This document shows positions 28,363 through 37,494 of a DNA stretch of 41,407 nt, in pieces. The stretch is from Bacillota bacterium. GTDB lineage: Bacteria; Bacillota; Clostridia; Lutisporales; Lutisporaceae. Where the stretch lies: contig JAKPKE010000291.1 in assembly GCA_029553855.1 (NCBI GenBank), positions 1 to 41,407 on the forward strand. Reading direction: 5' to 3'. The position numbers and the translations under genes are program-made. The notes under the pieces were generated by a model. The model searched no databases. It was not told the DNA's origin and saw nothing but the letters and a program-made list of their open reading frames with translations. How positions within the stretch are numbered: the first letter of the stretch is position 1; every line of letters begins with the position of its first letter.

Positions 28363-29087
28363 TATATTTCACCTTCGCTTATGAATCTATAGCCTACGCC
28401 CCTTATAGTTTCTATTCTCCTGCCATTGCCTTCGTCATCATTGATTTTTTGTCTTATATGCCTGATGTGTACATCAACAGTTCTGGTCCCCCCTATATAT
28501 TCATATCCCCAGATTTTATCCAGCAAAAAATCCCTGGTCAATACCTTTCCTTCATTCTCTATCATAACCTTTAAGAGTTCAAACTCTTTAAGAGTCAGTG
28601 CTATCCTTTCACCGTTCTTTCGTATCTCATATTTCTCGTTGTCGATTTCTATGTCCTTGACTTTAAGTACTTTGCCGCTTTCTTCTCTGTCCTGCTCATC
28701 GATTCCGTCATCACCTATTCTCCTCATTACCGCCCTTATTCTTGCTATCAGTTCCTTTATGCTGAAGGGTTTTGTTATATAGTCGTCAGCGCCAAGCTCC
28801 AATCCTAATATCTTGTCCAGCTCTTCACTTTTTGCAGTAAGCATAAATATCGGAACCTTCCTTGTGAATTTTTCCATTCTGAGTCTTTTACATACCTCCA
28901 AACCGTCAAGTCCAGGAAGCATAATATCCAGAAGTATCAGGTCAGGAATATTGGCAATAGCTTCCTTCAAACCATCGACTCCGTTGTCGGCAACTATTAC
29001 CCTGTAACCATTCTTTTCAAGGTTATATTTTATTAGCTCCTGTATATTGGTATCATCCTCGATTACAAGAATCCTTTGGTTTATCAA
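28362..29087 (-). CDS. phoP: OmpR-family response regulator PhoP
   Basis: A 241-residue transcription factor. The receiver domain has acidic pocket residues near 10-12, phosphoacceptor D54 in DLILLDIMLPG and the conserved lysine in MLTAKSE. It is followed by a winged-helix DNA-binding domain (about 140-235) with GGTRTVDVHIRHIRQKI. Phosphorylated PhoP is expected to bind the 11-base-phased repeats before pstS. The start codon is TTG with GGAGGG about six bases upstream. It forms a two-gene unit with phoR (one-base overlap) and follows pgeF by 23 bases. Confidence 0.93.
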   Translation of the reverse strand: MINQRILVIEDDTNIQELIKYNLEKNGYRVIVADNGVDGLKEAIANIPDLILLDIMLPGLDGLEVCKRLRMEKFTRKVPIFMLTAKSEELDKILGLELGADDYITKPFSIKELIARIRAVMRRIGDDGIDEQDREESGKVLKVKDIEIDNEKYEIRKNGERIALTLKEFELLKVMIENEGKVLTRDFLLDKIWGYEYIGGTRTVDVHIRHIRQKINDDEGNGRRIETIRGVGYRFISEGEI

Positions 29088-29110
29088 TCGTATCCCTCCT
29101 TACTGCCTTT

Positions 29111-29920
29111 TCACCTTAGCTCCATGATTGCCGACATGCTCCCCGTTCGACCCTTATCCCTTCTATAGGAGAAAAACAAGTCTTCATTGCACATGGTACA
29201 TAGCCCGCTGACCGTTATATTGCCCTCCGGTATCCCCTGCCCCATAAGCATAAGCTTATTGGCTTTCCATAAGTCAATATAATATTTGCCTTTCCCAACC
29301 GGCATAATAAACTCATTCCAATTATCAAAGCTTTCCTTAAACTGCCCTGCAACCTCCGGTCCGACCTCAAAGCAATTCTTCTCTATAGACGGTCCTATCC
29401 CGACCAGACAGTCCTCCGGCCTTGTTCCATAAGCCTCAGTCATTTTCATTATTGTCTTAGCACCGATTTTCAGCACCGTCCCCCTCCAGCCGGAATGAGA
29501 AACTGCAACTGCCTTGTTTTTTGTATCAAGGAAAAACAGAGGCACGCAGTCTCCATAGAAGGTTATCAAAGGTATCCCCGGAATATTGGTCATAAGCCCG
29601 TCAGTATCTTTAATATCACTGGCTATGGTAATTCCTTTTCCTATATCTGCTTCTTCAACAATTCTGATATTGTCCCGGTGCGTCTGATCCGAAAAAACCA
29701 GCCTGGTATAGTCAATCCCCACTGCACTGCATACCAGTTCAAGATTCCTGCGTACATTTTCCACCGTGTTCTCATTTGTAACAGAAGTATTGAGAGAGCT
29801 GCACACCCCCTTGCTCACACCGCCCACTCTGGTAGTAAAGCAATGCCTCACCATACCGCTCTCTTCAAATGCAGGAATAACAAGATATTTCAGCTTTTCT
29901 TTCTCTATCAATTTAAACAT
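29111..29920 (-). CDS. pgeF: Peptidoglycan editing factor PgeF / YfiH-type laccase-domain protein
   Basis: A 269-residue protein of the multicopper-laccase-like DUF152 family. Members have been linked to removal of mis-incorporated residues from peptidoglycan precursors and to purine nucleoside phosphorylase activity. The conserved metal-site residues are visible in VFSDQTHRDN, TFYGDCVPLFF and SHSGWRGT, with the GIGPSIEKNCFEVG segment downstream. GGAGG lies seven bases before the ATG. It lies directly upstream of phoP on the same strand with a 23-base gap, so it may be co-transcribed. A role in phosphate control is not implied. Confidence 0.92.
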   Translation of the reverse strand: MFKLIEKEKLKYLVIPAFEESGMVRHCFTTRVGGVSKGVCSSLNTSVTNENTVENVRRNLELVCSAVGIDYTRLVFSDQTHRDNIRIVEEADIGKGITIASDIKDTDGLMTNIPGIPLITFYGDCVPLFFLDTKNKAVAVSHSGWRGTVLKIGAKTIMKMTEAYGTRPEDCLVGIGPSIEKNCFEVGPEVAGQFKESFDNWNEFIMPVGKGKYYIDLWKANKLMLMGQGIPEGNITVSGLCTMCNEDLFFSYRRDKGRTGSMSAIMELR

Positions 29921-30082
29921 TTACTTGCCTCCATTAAGTGCCTTATCCATTTGGCAGGTTATTTGTTTTAAATCAGTTGTTCAATTATGTTATGACATAA
30001 ATTGTATCATATTCAATATAAGAAATGGAGCAATTTGTTTTTCGTAGCTTTCTCCTCACTTATTCTTCGATAACATTTGCTA

Positions 30083-30110
30083 TTCACAAATATGTAATAT
30101 TTGCTATAAT
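30083..30110 (+). promoter_or_regulatory. Sigma-A promoter of the AraC-type regulator, with a direct repeat
   Basis: TTCACA (30083-30088) and TATAAT (30105-30110) are spaced by 16 bases, 30 bases before the start codon. ATTTGCTAT occurs twice (30075-30083 and 30099-30107), 24 bases apart, overlapping both promoter elements, which suggests an operator. Confidence 0.65.
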
Positions 30111-30139
30111 GTAATCAGATTAACTTAGGAAGTGAGTTT

Positions 30140-31024
30140 ATGCCGGTGGATATGCAGAAAATCCTGGACCTGGCAGGTCCTATCCCTTTTTCAAATATTG
30201 AAGACTCAAAGGTTGTTGTTGAGAACTTTTGCAGTAAAGATATAGCTGTAGTATCTACCAACAGAAATACCAATATATCTCACGGAACCCACGTCCATGA
30301 CAGCTTTGAGTTTACTATCTGCCATACCGACATACCTTCGATCGTTGTGGACAGTAGAATACAGGATGGGCCTAAAGGCGCATTGATAGCTTTCAATCCC
30401 ATGCAGGAGCATGGATTGTTGCAGGATGTTGAAGGCTTTAACCTTAGCGGCATACATATAGAAAAAAGCATTGTACAAAAAGTTGCGGAAGAAATATACG
30501 GTTCTCCGAATATTGTTTTTTCCAATGATATCTTTATGGTAAGCCATGACATAAACCTTCTTACTGGTTTATTTTTGGAGGAACTGAGGTTCAAACAAAC
30601 CGGCCAGGAATTCATGGCAGAAAATCTTGCACTGCTTATTATCGGCAGCCTGATAAGAAGTATAAGGCATAACCTCTCCCCCAAGCCACACAATAAACCA
30701 AAAGGTTATGAAGAAAATTTAAAAACTGTGATTGACTACATGAATGAAAACTATGCTGCCGGGGTTTCATGTTCTGAATTGTCAAAGCTGATAAAAATGG
30801 ATAAATATGGGTTTATAAGAGCTTTTAAGAAGCAAACAAATAAAACCCCCTACGAATATTTACTTGATCTGAAAATTGAAAAGGCAAAGAAGATGCTGAA
30901 GGATGGAAAATACTCCATTACAGAAATAAGCATGTTGTGCGGTTTCTCCAGCCACAGCCATTTCACCACAACCTTCAGGAAAAAAATTGGCATTTCTCCA
31001 ACCGAATACAAATTGGGTCTCTAG
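30140..31024 (+). CDS. AraC-family transcriptional regulator
   Basis: A 294-residue regulator. The N-terminal 150 residues form a cupin-like ligand-binding domain (GTHVHDSFEFTICH, with histidines near 45-55). The C-terminal 100 residues carry the two helix-turn-helix motifs of the AraC/XylS family (GVSCSELSKLIKMDKYGFIRAFKK and the diagnostic GFSSHSHFTTTFRKKIGISP). The ligand is unknown; such proteins in Clostridia often respond to sugars. AGGAAGTGA precedes the ATG. It lies 129 bases upstream of, and co-directional with, the SLH-repeat protein gene, a possible target. Confidence 0.92.
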   Translation: MPVDMQKILDLAGPIPFSNIEDSKVVVENFCSKDIAVVSTNRNTNISHGTHVHDSFEFTICHTDIPSIVVDSRIQDGPKGALIAFNPMQEHGLLQDVEGFNLSGIHIEKSIVQKVAEEIYGSPNIVFSNDIFMVSHDINLLTGLFLEELRFKQTGQEFMAENLALLIIGSLIRSIRHNLSPKPHNKPKGYEENLKTVIDYMNENYAAGVSCSELSKLIKMDKYGFIRAFKKQTNKTPYEYLLDLKIEKAKKMLKDGKYSITEISMLCGFSSHSHFTTTFRKKIGISPTEYKLGL

Positions 31025-31153
31025 CGCCTCAAGGCTTTTTGTGCAATTTTTTGTAAGTCATTATCAATTATTTGGAAGAATTCTCAAAGATCTGATGTTA
31101 CAATATTTATAATTATGTGGCTGATAATAAATAATTTAGGAGGGAAACATAAG

Positions 31154-32722
31154 ATGAAAAAGAGAACATTAAGTATTATTCTGGCACTATGTTTAGTCAT
31201 GTCTGCATTTTTCAGCATTCCCGTTTTTGCATCAGGAAACATAACTTTGGAAAAAACCGAATATACAACCGGTGAAAAGGTAAGAGCAACGGTGAGCGGG
31301 CTAACCCAATCTGAAATCGATAACAATGCAGCGGTATACTATGAAAAGCAAGGCACGAGATACGAGAACTTTGAATGCATCGAATATGTTATGTATCTTC
31401 CTGCAAATAATGTGTGCGAATTTGATGCCCCGCGTGAACTGGGAACTTATGAAGTAGCATTGCTTGACGGTGACATGAATCATATTGCCAGTGCAACTTT
31501 CAAAGTTGTTGTACCAAGAGCTAAAGAAGGGGATATTAAAATATCAAAACCAGAAGTTAAGCTCAATGAACCCATGTCAGTTACAATTAAAGGTCTTACC
31601 AAAGAAATGATCGATAATAACGCGCATTTTGGAATATGCAAGGCAAATGAGAAATTAGAAAATTCAGGTGAGACTGAATTTATTATGTATCTTCCGACTG
31701 ACAACACATATCAATTCAAAGCTCCTTCTGAATTCGGCAAATATGAAGTCAGGGTGTTTTCCAGCGGCATCACAAATACTAATACCCACGAAGCCGTCTT
31801 CTTCGGCTCTGTGTCTTTCGATGTTGTATCCAGCAAAGCTAAACCCGGAGATATAGTTTTATCTAAAACATCCGTACAACCGGAAGAAAAGATGACTATT
31901 ACAGTCAATGGTTTAACCCAAGGCGAAATTGACAATAACGCTTTCTTTGGTGTTTCAGCCGCAAATGAAAAATTAGAGAATACTGTTGTCACTGAATACA
32001 TAATGAACTTTAAGATAGGCAATGTATATGAATTTACAGCACCCTACGAACCCGGTAATTACGAAGTAAGAGTTCTCTGTGCAAATGTAGATCCAAGCCT
32101 GTATTCATATGCTTTGTTTGGGACAGTTCCATTCACTGTAACCGGGGCACAAACCGATGAACTGGCCGCGGGTACAGAAGGATTGTCCACATGGGCTGCA
32201 GGGGAAGTTAATCAAGCCGTGTCTGAAAACCTTGTTACAGATAAGGTCCTGTCTGAATTTCCCAGGAATATCACCCGTGAAGAATTCTGCGAGCTGGCTG
32301 TACTTTTATATGAAAAACTGACAGGCCGCAAGGCAGAGGCAGGCTCCAACCCCTTTACGGATACAAAAAATCCTGAGGTGCTTAAGGCTTATAATCTGGG
32401 TATAGTTAACGGCACATCTGCTACAACCTTCTCGCCAAATGCAGATGTAACAAGGGAGCAGATATCAGCAATGCTGTTCAGGGCACTTCAGACCGCAATG
32501 CCCGCTTTGCAGGCAACAGGCGAATTCAAAGTGAATGTATTGGATCAAAATGAAATATCCTCCTGGGCAATGCCGGCAGTTAAATTCATGAATTCCAAAG
32601 GTATAATAAATGGCACCCCGGCATCCGACGGATCGGTATATTTCCTGCCAAAGAACAATACCACAAGGGAAATGGCTATAGCACTGGTTGTCCGTGCATT
32701 CAATGTGTTTAGCAGTTTTTAA
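31154..32722 (+). CDS. Secreted three-repeat protein with S-layer homology domains
   Basis: A 522-residue exported protein. A signal peptide covers residues 1-27 (basic start, hydrophobic core, PVFA-SG). Three beta-rich repeats of about 95-100 residues follow (29-121, 127-227, 232-331), each with the pattern hydrophobic-S/K-x-E/T, then GLTxxxIDNNA, then F-x-AP-x-E-x-G-x-YEV. After a linker come SLH-type segments (about 345-400, 400-450, 465-520), with TREEFCELAVLLYE, TFSPNADVTREQISAMLFRAL and TTREMAIALVVRAF, which normally bind secondary cell wall polymer. The second and third repeats are closest to each other. AGGAGGG lies eight bases before the ATG. Confidence 0.88.
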   Translation: MKKRTLSIILALCLVMSAFFSIPVFASGNITLEKTEYTTGEKVRATVSGLTQSEIDNNAAVYYEKQGTRYENFECIEYVMYLPANNVCEFDAPRELGTYEVALLDGDMNHIASATFKVVVPRAKEGDIKISKPEVKLNEPMSVTIKGLTKEMIDNNAHFGICKANEKLENSGETEFIMYLPTDNTYQFKAPSEFGKYEVRVFSSGITNTNTHEAVFFGSVSFDVVSSKAKPGDIVLSKTSVQPEEKMTITVNGLTQGEIDNNAFFGVSAANEKLENTVVTEYIMNFKIGNVYEFTAPYEPGNYEVRVLCANVDPSLYSYALFGTVPFTVTGAQTDELAAGTEGLSTWAAGEVNQAVSENLVTDKVLSEFPRNITREEFCELAVLLYEKLTGRKAEAGSNPFTDTKNPEVLKAYNLGIVNGTSATTFSPNADVTREQISAMLFRALQTAMPALQATGEFKVNVLDQNEISSWAMPAVKFMNSKGIINGTPASDGSVYFLPKNNTTREMAIALVVRAFNVFSSF

Positions 32723-32735
32723 GCTGTAGATGAAA

Positions 32736-32765
32736 ATCTCCTCCGGTTCCCGGAGGAGATTTTTT
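32736..32765 (+). terminator. Terminator after the SLH-repeat gene
   Basis: ATCTCCTCCGG (32736-32746) pairs with CCGGAGGAGAT (32750-32760) around TTC, followed by TTTTT. It lies between two convergent genes, and the flanking As allow it to act for cysE on the other strand as well. Confidence 0.92.
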
Positions 32766-33411
32766 ATGCGCCGGGCACCCACCTCTCCCTGACATCTGAT
32801 TCCATATCTGTGATTCTTTTTTCCAATTCCCTGATTTTGTCATAAACGGGGTCCGGAATATCCGTATGGTTCAAGTCCACATAGTTTACATTTACCCCGC
32901 CTTTTCTTACAACATGTGCCGGTACACCCACGGCTGTGCTGTTTGCAGGTATGCATCTCACTACTACTGCTCCTGCTCCTATTTTTGAATTATTCCCGAT
33001 TGTAATAGGTCCGAGGATTTTGGCACCCGAGCCGATAGTCACATTGTTTCCTACGGTTGGATGTCTTTTCCCTTTATCTTTTCCCGTCCCCCCCAAGGTT
33101 ACCCCCTGGTACAATGTAACATCATCCCCAACTTCGGCTGTTTCACCTATAACTATCCCCGATCCGTGGTCTATGAAAAATCTCTTGCCAATCTCCGCTC
33201 CGGGATGTATCTCGATACCGGTAAAAAATCTGCTGATCTGTGAAAATAACCTTGACAAAAGGAATAATCTCCTGCGATACAGACAATGGGCAATTCTGTG
33301 GGAAATAACCGCATGCAAACCCGGATAACATAATATGACCTCCAAATAACTTTTGGCAGCCGGGTCTCTTTCGAAAATTGTCTTCATATCCTCTTTCAGC
33401 TGTTTAAACAT
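32764..33411 (-). CDS. cysE: Serine O-acetyltransferase
   Basis: A 215-residue enzyme making O-acetylserine from serine and acetyl-CoA, the first step of cysteine synthesis. The N-terminal helical part carries [17 protein letters not shown]. The left-handed beta-helix of hexapeptide repeats (about 70-170) holds catalytic residues in [17 protein letters not shown] and the [11 protein letters not shown] segment; the [17 protein letters not shown] repeats follow. The ATG at 33411 has AAGGGTG six bases upstream; the GTG at 33420 overlaps this site. It is the only gene behind a cysteine-type T-box leader, so transcription should rise when uncharged tRNA-Cys accumulates. Confidence 0.96.
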   Translation of the reverse strand: MFKQLKEDMKTIFERDPAAKSYLEVILCYPGLHAVISHRIAHCLYRRRLFLLSRLFSQISRFFTGIEIHPGAEIGKRFFIDHGSGIVIGETAEVGDDVTLYQGVTLGGTGKDKGKRHPTVGNNVTIGSGAKILGPITIGNNSKIGAGAVVVRCIPANSTAVGVPAHVVRKGGVNVNYVDLNHTDIPDPVYDKIRELEKRITDMESDVRERWVPGA

Positions 33412-33459
33412 ACCTATCACCCTTTACATATATTATTTGTTAGCGACAGGGCAGGTTCT

Positions 33460-33506
33460 AAACAAAATGCCTCTTCATACATACCTGCATATGTATGAAG
33501 AGGCAT
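33460..33506 (-). terminator. T-box-controlled terminator before cysE
   Basis: A 17-base-pair perfect stem (33490-33506 with 33467-33483, loop TGCAGG) is followed on the minus strand by TTTTGTTT. It is the attenuator of the T-box leader: the antiterminator formed with the T-box bulge excludes its 5' arm. Confidence 0.92.
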
Positions 33507-33764
33507 ATACTGCGGTTCCACTCTCCGAATACTCATAAAGGGTACAATCATACCCCTGCACTGTAACGGGTGCACCCGTCATATCCTACTGAAGCCATGG
33601 ATGCAGCTTGTTCGGTCAAAAGCTCCTGAGCGCACTTTCGGCACATATTCCTGGAGCTGCTTTCAGCTGCCGGAGCAATCCGGCCCAGCTCCTCTCTGGA
33701 GGAATATTAGTGTACCTTAACTTCCCAATCAAAGCCTTTGTCGTAATTCCTACCATTTCACTAT
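33460..33764 (-). ncRNA. T-box leader riboswitch, predicted tRNA-Cys specific
   Basis: The cysE leader has the parts of a T-box. Stem I is built from ATATTCCT/AGGAATAT and GGTAC/GTGCC, with a K-turn-like GCTT/GGAGC base. The specifier loop strand reads GAAAGTGCG. Stem-III-like hairpins follow (ACGGGTGCACCCGT and GGGTATGATTGTACCC). The T-box proper, GAGTGGAACCGCAG, is at about 33509-33524, with the terminator after it. One base before the lower helix, as in glyQS leaders, the specifier triplet is TGC (33634-33632), a cysteine codon, which agrees with cysE downstream. The 5' end is inferred from the promoter. Confidence 0.93.
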
Positions 33765-33770
33765 GTTATA

Positions 33771-33799
33771 ATAATAATTGGTTTTTTATCTGCTGTCAA
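33771..33799 (-). promoter_or_regulatory. Sigma-A promoter of the T-box/cysE unit
   Basis: On the minus strand a perfect TTGACA (33799-33794) is followed after 17 bases by TATTAT (33776-33771). The -35 lies within the last codons of the upstream efflux-adaptor gene. Transcription should start near 33764. Confidence 0.85.
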
Positions 33800-35096
33800 G
33801 GTTTATTTTTTTGAATTTTACTCTTTTACCGGGTTTCAGCTCGCTGTCAGGGTCAACAACCACTATTTCACCTTCGGAAACACCCGAAATCACTTCAATA
33901 AAGTCATCATTCTCCAACCCGCTCACTATAGTCCGGGGTTCAAGCCTGCTGTTTTTGACAACAAACACGGAATCCTTCCCATCTATTTTAAATACCGACT
34001 TATCCGGCACATACAACGTATTTGATTTTTCCTGCACTGCAATATCTGCGTCAAGGGTGTAGCCGGGCTTCAGCTCCGAGCCGGCGTTATCAAACTTAAT
34101 CCTTACTTCTACTCTCTGTTGTTCTATTCCCAGGGACGAAACCCTTCCCTCAGCCTTAGGTGCAATATAATAAACCTCTCCCTGTATTTCTTCATCATTC
34201 AGAACATCACCGGAAATAATCACTTTTTGTCCCTTCTCAATTTTAGCGATATCGTCAACCAAAACATCCGCCCTTATGTATGCAGAGTCATAATTTCCTA
34301 TTTCATACAGTAAAATCCCCGGCATAACTATTTGGCCTTTTTCCACATTCTTTTCAAGTACGGTGCCCCTTATCGGGGAGTACACATCAGTCCTGCCCTT
34401 ATCATACAACAGCTCCTCTACCTGTACATTTGCAGCAGTTACATTGGCTTCGAAAACCTTTATTTCATCCTTGGACACTCCCTCTTCCAAGATATCAAGA
34501 TTGTATTGTGTAATTTTTACTGCCTGAAAGGCATTCCTGAAACTGCTCTCCGCCGCAGTAAGCATTGTCTCCGCATCCTTAAGGTCTTTTTCCGGAAATG
34601 CGCCTTTTTCGTGCAGCAGTCTTAGTTTTTCGCAGTTGTCCCTTTTATTGCTTAAATCCTTCAGGGCTGCATCTTCAGCTGCTTTTGCCTGTTCAAGCTG
34701 GGCTTCAGCAAGCATTATATGCTCCGGCTTAATACTGCTCTTCAAGCTTTGCAGCTGACTTTTGGAAGCCCTTTGGGCTGCTTCAGCCTTGCTAATGGCA
34801 AATCTTAGATTATCCGAGGATATTTCAAGAAGCTTATTGCCTGCTTCCACCTCATCTCCCTCATAAGCATTAATTCCGTCTACGAAACCTTCTATCCTGG
34901 CATAAATCTTCTCTGCAGTATCAAGCTCAACCTTACCCTGGAGCTCCACCAGTTCTATTATATTTCCTCTCTTTACTGTCTCAACCCTGACCTCGGGCGC
35001 ACTGTTCAGGTTAAATGCCATTACTGCCGAAGCTGCTGCAAATAAAAACGCAGCCCATTTCATTGCAGACTTTTTATCCAAAATTCTTTTTAGCAT
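33786..35096 (-). CDS. MacA/HlyD-like efflux adaptor (membrane fusion protein)
   Basis: A 436-residue protein with one N-terminal membrane span (about 12-29), so the rest lies outside the cell. The arrangement is lipoyl-like half (VELQGKVELDTAEKIYARIEG), long coiled-coil hairpin (about 95-215), second lipoyl half (SPIRGTVLEKNVEKGQIV), then beta-barrel and membrane-proximal domains. This is the plan of RND/MacA-type adaptors, which in Firmicutes work with MacB-like ABC permeases. It is the last gene of the tetR-ABC operon, 27 bases after the permease. The transported compound is unknown. No terminator is visible; the cysE promoter begins within its end. Confidence 0.9.
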   Translation of the reverse strand: MLKRILDKKSAMKWAAFLFAAASAVMAFNLNSAPEVRVETVKRGNIIELVELQGKVELDTAEKIYARIEGFVDGINAYEGDEVEAGNKLLEISSDNLRFAISKAEAAQRASKSQLQSLKSSIKPEHIMLAEAQLEQAKAAEDAALKDLSNKRDNCEKLRLLHEKGAFPEKDLKDAETMLTAAESSFRNAFQAVKITQYNLDILEEGVSKDEIKVFEANVTAANVQVEELLYDKGRTDVYSPIRGTVLEKNVEKGQIVMPGILLYEIGNYDSAYIRADVLVDDIAKIEKGQKVIISGDVLNDEEIQGEVYYIAPKAEGRVSSLGIEQQRVEVRIKFDNAGSELKPGYTLDADIAVQEKSNTLYVPDKSVFKIDGKDSVFVVKNSRLEPRTIVSGLENDDFIEVISGVSEGEIVVVDPDSELKPGKRVKFKKINLDSR

Positions 35097-35123
35097 ATAT
35101 ACACCCCCAAATTCTCATAAATG

Positions 35124-37490
35124 TCAATTCTCCCGATCCTTTAATACTTCAACCATATCCAGGCCCGAAATGTTCCTCTTATTTGCATACTGCGCAAGTA
35201 TGGCAAATATGAAGACACTTGAACAGGTTATTATATATGTTTTTGTGCTTATTATCACTTCCATGGCAAAAAGCTCGTTGCTGAACATACCCGCCAGAAT
35301 ATTACACATGAACCTGCCGAACACTATCCCCGGGAGCAGGGAAATTATGCCGTTCATCATGTTTTCCCTTAATATGGTGCTTTCAACCTCTCTGCCGGTA
35401 TACCCCAACACTTTTAATGAAGCAAGCTCTCTCCTTCTTTCCATAATATTGATCACAGTTGTGTTGAAAACTATGGCAAAACCCATAACGGTACCAAAGA
35501 ATATCATAAAGCCTACAAATGTATACATTAGGTCCAAAAACTGCATAAAATCATAATACCCATCTACTCTTGCCTCTACAGTCTCAATTCCCGGCATTTC
35601 ATATAGCTTGTCTATAACCTCTTCTTCCTTACCGGCCTTTACGCTGATGAGGGCACCGGTAGTAAATACCCCTTCCTCTGCAAGCTCCCCAAGCTCCCTC
35701 ATATTCATATAACAGCTGAAGCCCGCATACTGCTTGACTATTCCGGCAATCCTGACATCTTTCTCCAGCACTTTGCCCAGGTATAGCTTTACCTTAACCG
35801 TGTCCCCCGGCTCTATTTCCAGTTTTTCAGCAATTGTGTGGGCCATGAGCATGCCGCTGTCCGGTACTCTTACAGGCAAACTTCTGTCATCCGCAAGATG
35901 GTAAAAGCTGTTTTCTTTAATAAGTCCCACAGCAAGGGAACCCTCTGTCTTCCAATCCTTTTCTATCTCAATAGGTATCTCTGATAACGGCTCCGCCCTT
36001 TGTATACCGGCAAGACTTTTCAGCTCATAAGCATCATAGTATGGGGTCGGTCGGGAAAATATCACCTTATAGTCCTGCTTTTGAAAAACGAAAAAGCTTT
36101 GATTCAATATATACTTTATACTGTCCATAAAAAAAAGCGAGACCATGAAAAACATGATGGTAGCCATCATGCCTACTATTGTAAATAGTGTCCTCGTTCT
36201 GCTCCTGAACACATTTCTGATGCTCATTTTCCATCCGAAATGCAGCCTGTTCCAAATAAAGCCTACGCTCTCCAGGAAAATGCGTCTTCCCGACTTCGGG
36301 GATTCAGACCTCATCGCGTCCGCAGGACAAATGCTGAGAACCCTTTTTGCGGAATTGTAACCTGCCAGAAGGCAGAATCCTATGCTTATAAAAACCCCAA
36401 TCACAAGAATATCCCAATAGATTTTGATTTCCATCACGGGTATGCTGAATATCTGATTATACAGCCCGGTAAATTTCACACCTACCAGAAGCCCTGCAAG
36501 GACAGCCGGTATTGACCCGGTAAATGCTATCAAAATCGAATACAATATATAATGCCACAATATCCTTTTATCCGTATAACCTATTGCCTTCATAATCCCT
36601 ATGAGTACCCGCTGATTGCTGATAATCCTCCTCTGCATTATGTAAATGATTGTTGCTGCAACAGTAAGGAAAAGCGCAGGAAACATAATTGCCATTTTCT
36701 CCAGTTCTGAAATCTCATTGTCCACCATTGCATTGCTCTGCTGGTCTTTCCGCTCTGTCCCCGATATGTAGCCATAAGGCTGCAACATGTCTTCCAATTC
36801 GTCAGTAATTGCTTTTTTATCCGTATTTTTCTCAAATATGACATGCACCTGATTGTACATGCCTCCGGAACCAAGTATGGATTTGGCTGCGGACTCCTTG
36901 ATATATACTATCCCGAATTTCTCCGGAGAAGGCGAAACCTCCGCAGGGGATTTCATTGCATAAATAAATTCAGGGCTGTCTACTACTCCATCAACATTAA
37001 ACTCATGAATTTTCAGATTAATTATTGCTTTTAGCTTGCTGCCCTTCCTCAGCCTGTAAAAGTCGGCAAACTTTCTGCTCACAAGGCAGGAATTCTGGTC
37101 AGTGTCATTGAAATATCCGCCGGATCTGAAAACGAGTTTGTTTATCGCAGGCTGCCCATAATCAGGCAATGAAACAAGCCTTACCGTGATCCTTTTGTTC
37201 TTGCCCATGTCGGCTCCTACATCTGCAGAAACCCTTCCTATGGCATCTTTCACACCTTTAAAGGCTTTCACTGCCTTTACACCCTCAGGGGATATACCCT
37301 GCAGCTCCGCATAATAATCCAGGAAACTGTATTGTTCATAATAACGTGTTACGGAATTCTTCAGGTTTTGATAGGACATGTACGAAGCGGAGAACATGGT
37401 TATTCCTGCAAATATCACGGCTGCTGCAGCAATAAACTGCCCTTTGGACTTGAATACTTCCCTGATTATCATCTTATTCAGCTTTTTCAT
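35124..37490 (-). CDS. FtsX/MacB-type ABC transporter permease
   Basis: A 788-residue permease with two FtsX modules. The first span is at about 18-38 followed by an extracellular domain (to about 260) and three spans (about 265-390). The second module repeats this: a span near 435-460, an extracellular domain, and three terminal spans (about 660-780) with ERRRELASLKVLGYTGREV, the cytoplasmic loop that contacts the ATPase. Such permeases act as mechanotransmitters for efflux or lipoprotein/peptide handling. The ATG at 37490 lies four bases after the ATPase stop; a TTG at 37505 is a weaker alternative. Confidence 0.92.
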   Translation of the reverse strand: MKKLNKMIIREVFKSKGQFIAAAAVIFAGITMFSASYMSYQNLKNSVTRYYEQYSFLDYYAELQGISPEGVKAVKAFKGVKDAIGRVSADVGADMGKNKRITVRLVSLPDYGQPAINKLVFRSGGYFNDTDQNSCLVSRKFADFYRLRKGSKLKAIINLKIHEFNVDGVVDSPEFIYAMKSPAEVSPSPEKFGIVYIKESAAKSILGSGGMYNQVHVIFEKNTDKKAITDELEDMLQPYGYISGTERKDQQSNAMVDNEISELEKMAIMFPALFLTVAATIIYIMQRRIISNQRVLIGIMKAIGYTDKRILWHYILYSILIAFTGSIPAVLAGLLVGVKFTGLYNQIFSIPVMEIKIYWDILVIGVFISIGFCLLAGYNSAKRVLSICPADAMRSESPKSGRRIFLESVGFIWNRLHFGWKMSIRNVFRSRTRTLFTIVGMMATIMFFMVSLFFMDSIKYILNQSFFVFQKQDYKVIFSRPTPYYDAYELKSLAGIQRAEPLSEIPIEIEKDWKTEGSLAVGLIKENSFYHLADDRSLPVRVPDSGMLMAHTIAEKLEIEPGDTVKVKLYLGKVLEKDVRIAGIVKQYAGFSCYMNMRELGELAEEGVFTTGALISVKAGKEEEVIDKLYEMPGIETVEARVDGYYDFMQFLDLMYTFVGFMIFFGTVMGFAIVFNTTVINIMERRRELASLKVLGYTGREVESTILRENMMNGIISLLPGIVFGRFMCNILAGMFSNELFAMEVIISTKTYIITCSSVFIFAILAQYANKRNISGLDMVEVLKDREN

Positions 37491-37494
37491 AGCG

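Noticed and set aside
31026-31048. Possible terminator after the AraC-type gene (GCCTCAAGGC then Ts)
   Set aside because: The stem is only four base pairs; too weak to list, so read-through to the SLH gene remains possible.
33467-33506. Long inverted repeat considered as a mobile-element end or a CRISPR unit
   Set aside because: It occurs once and is the attenuator hairpin of the T-box leader.
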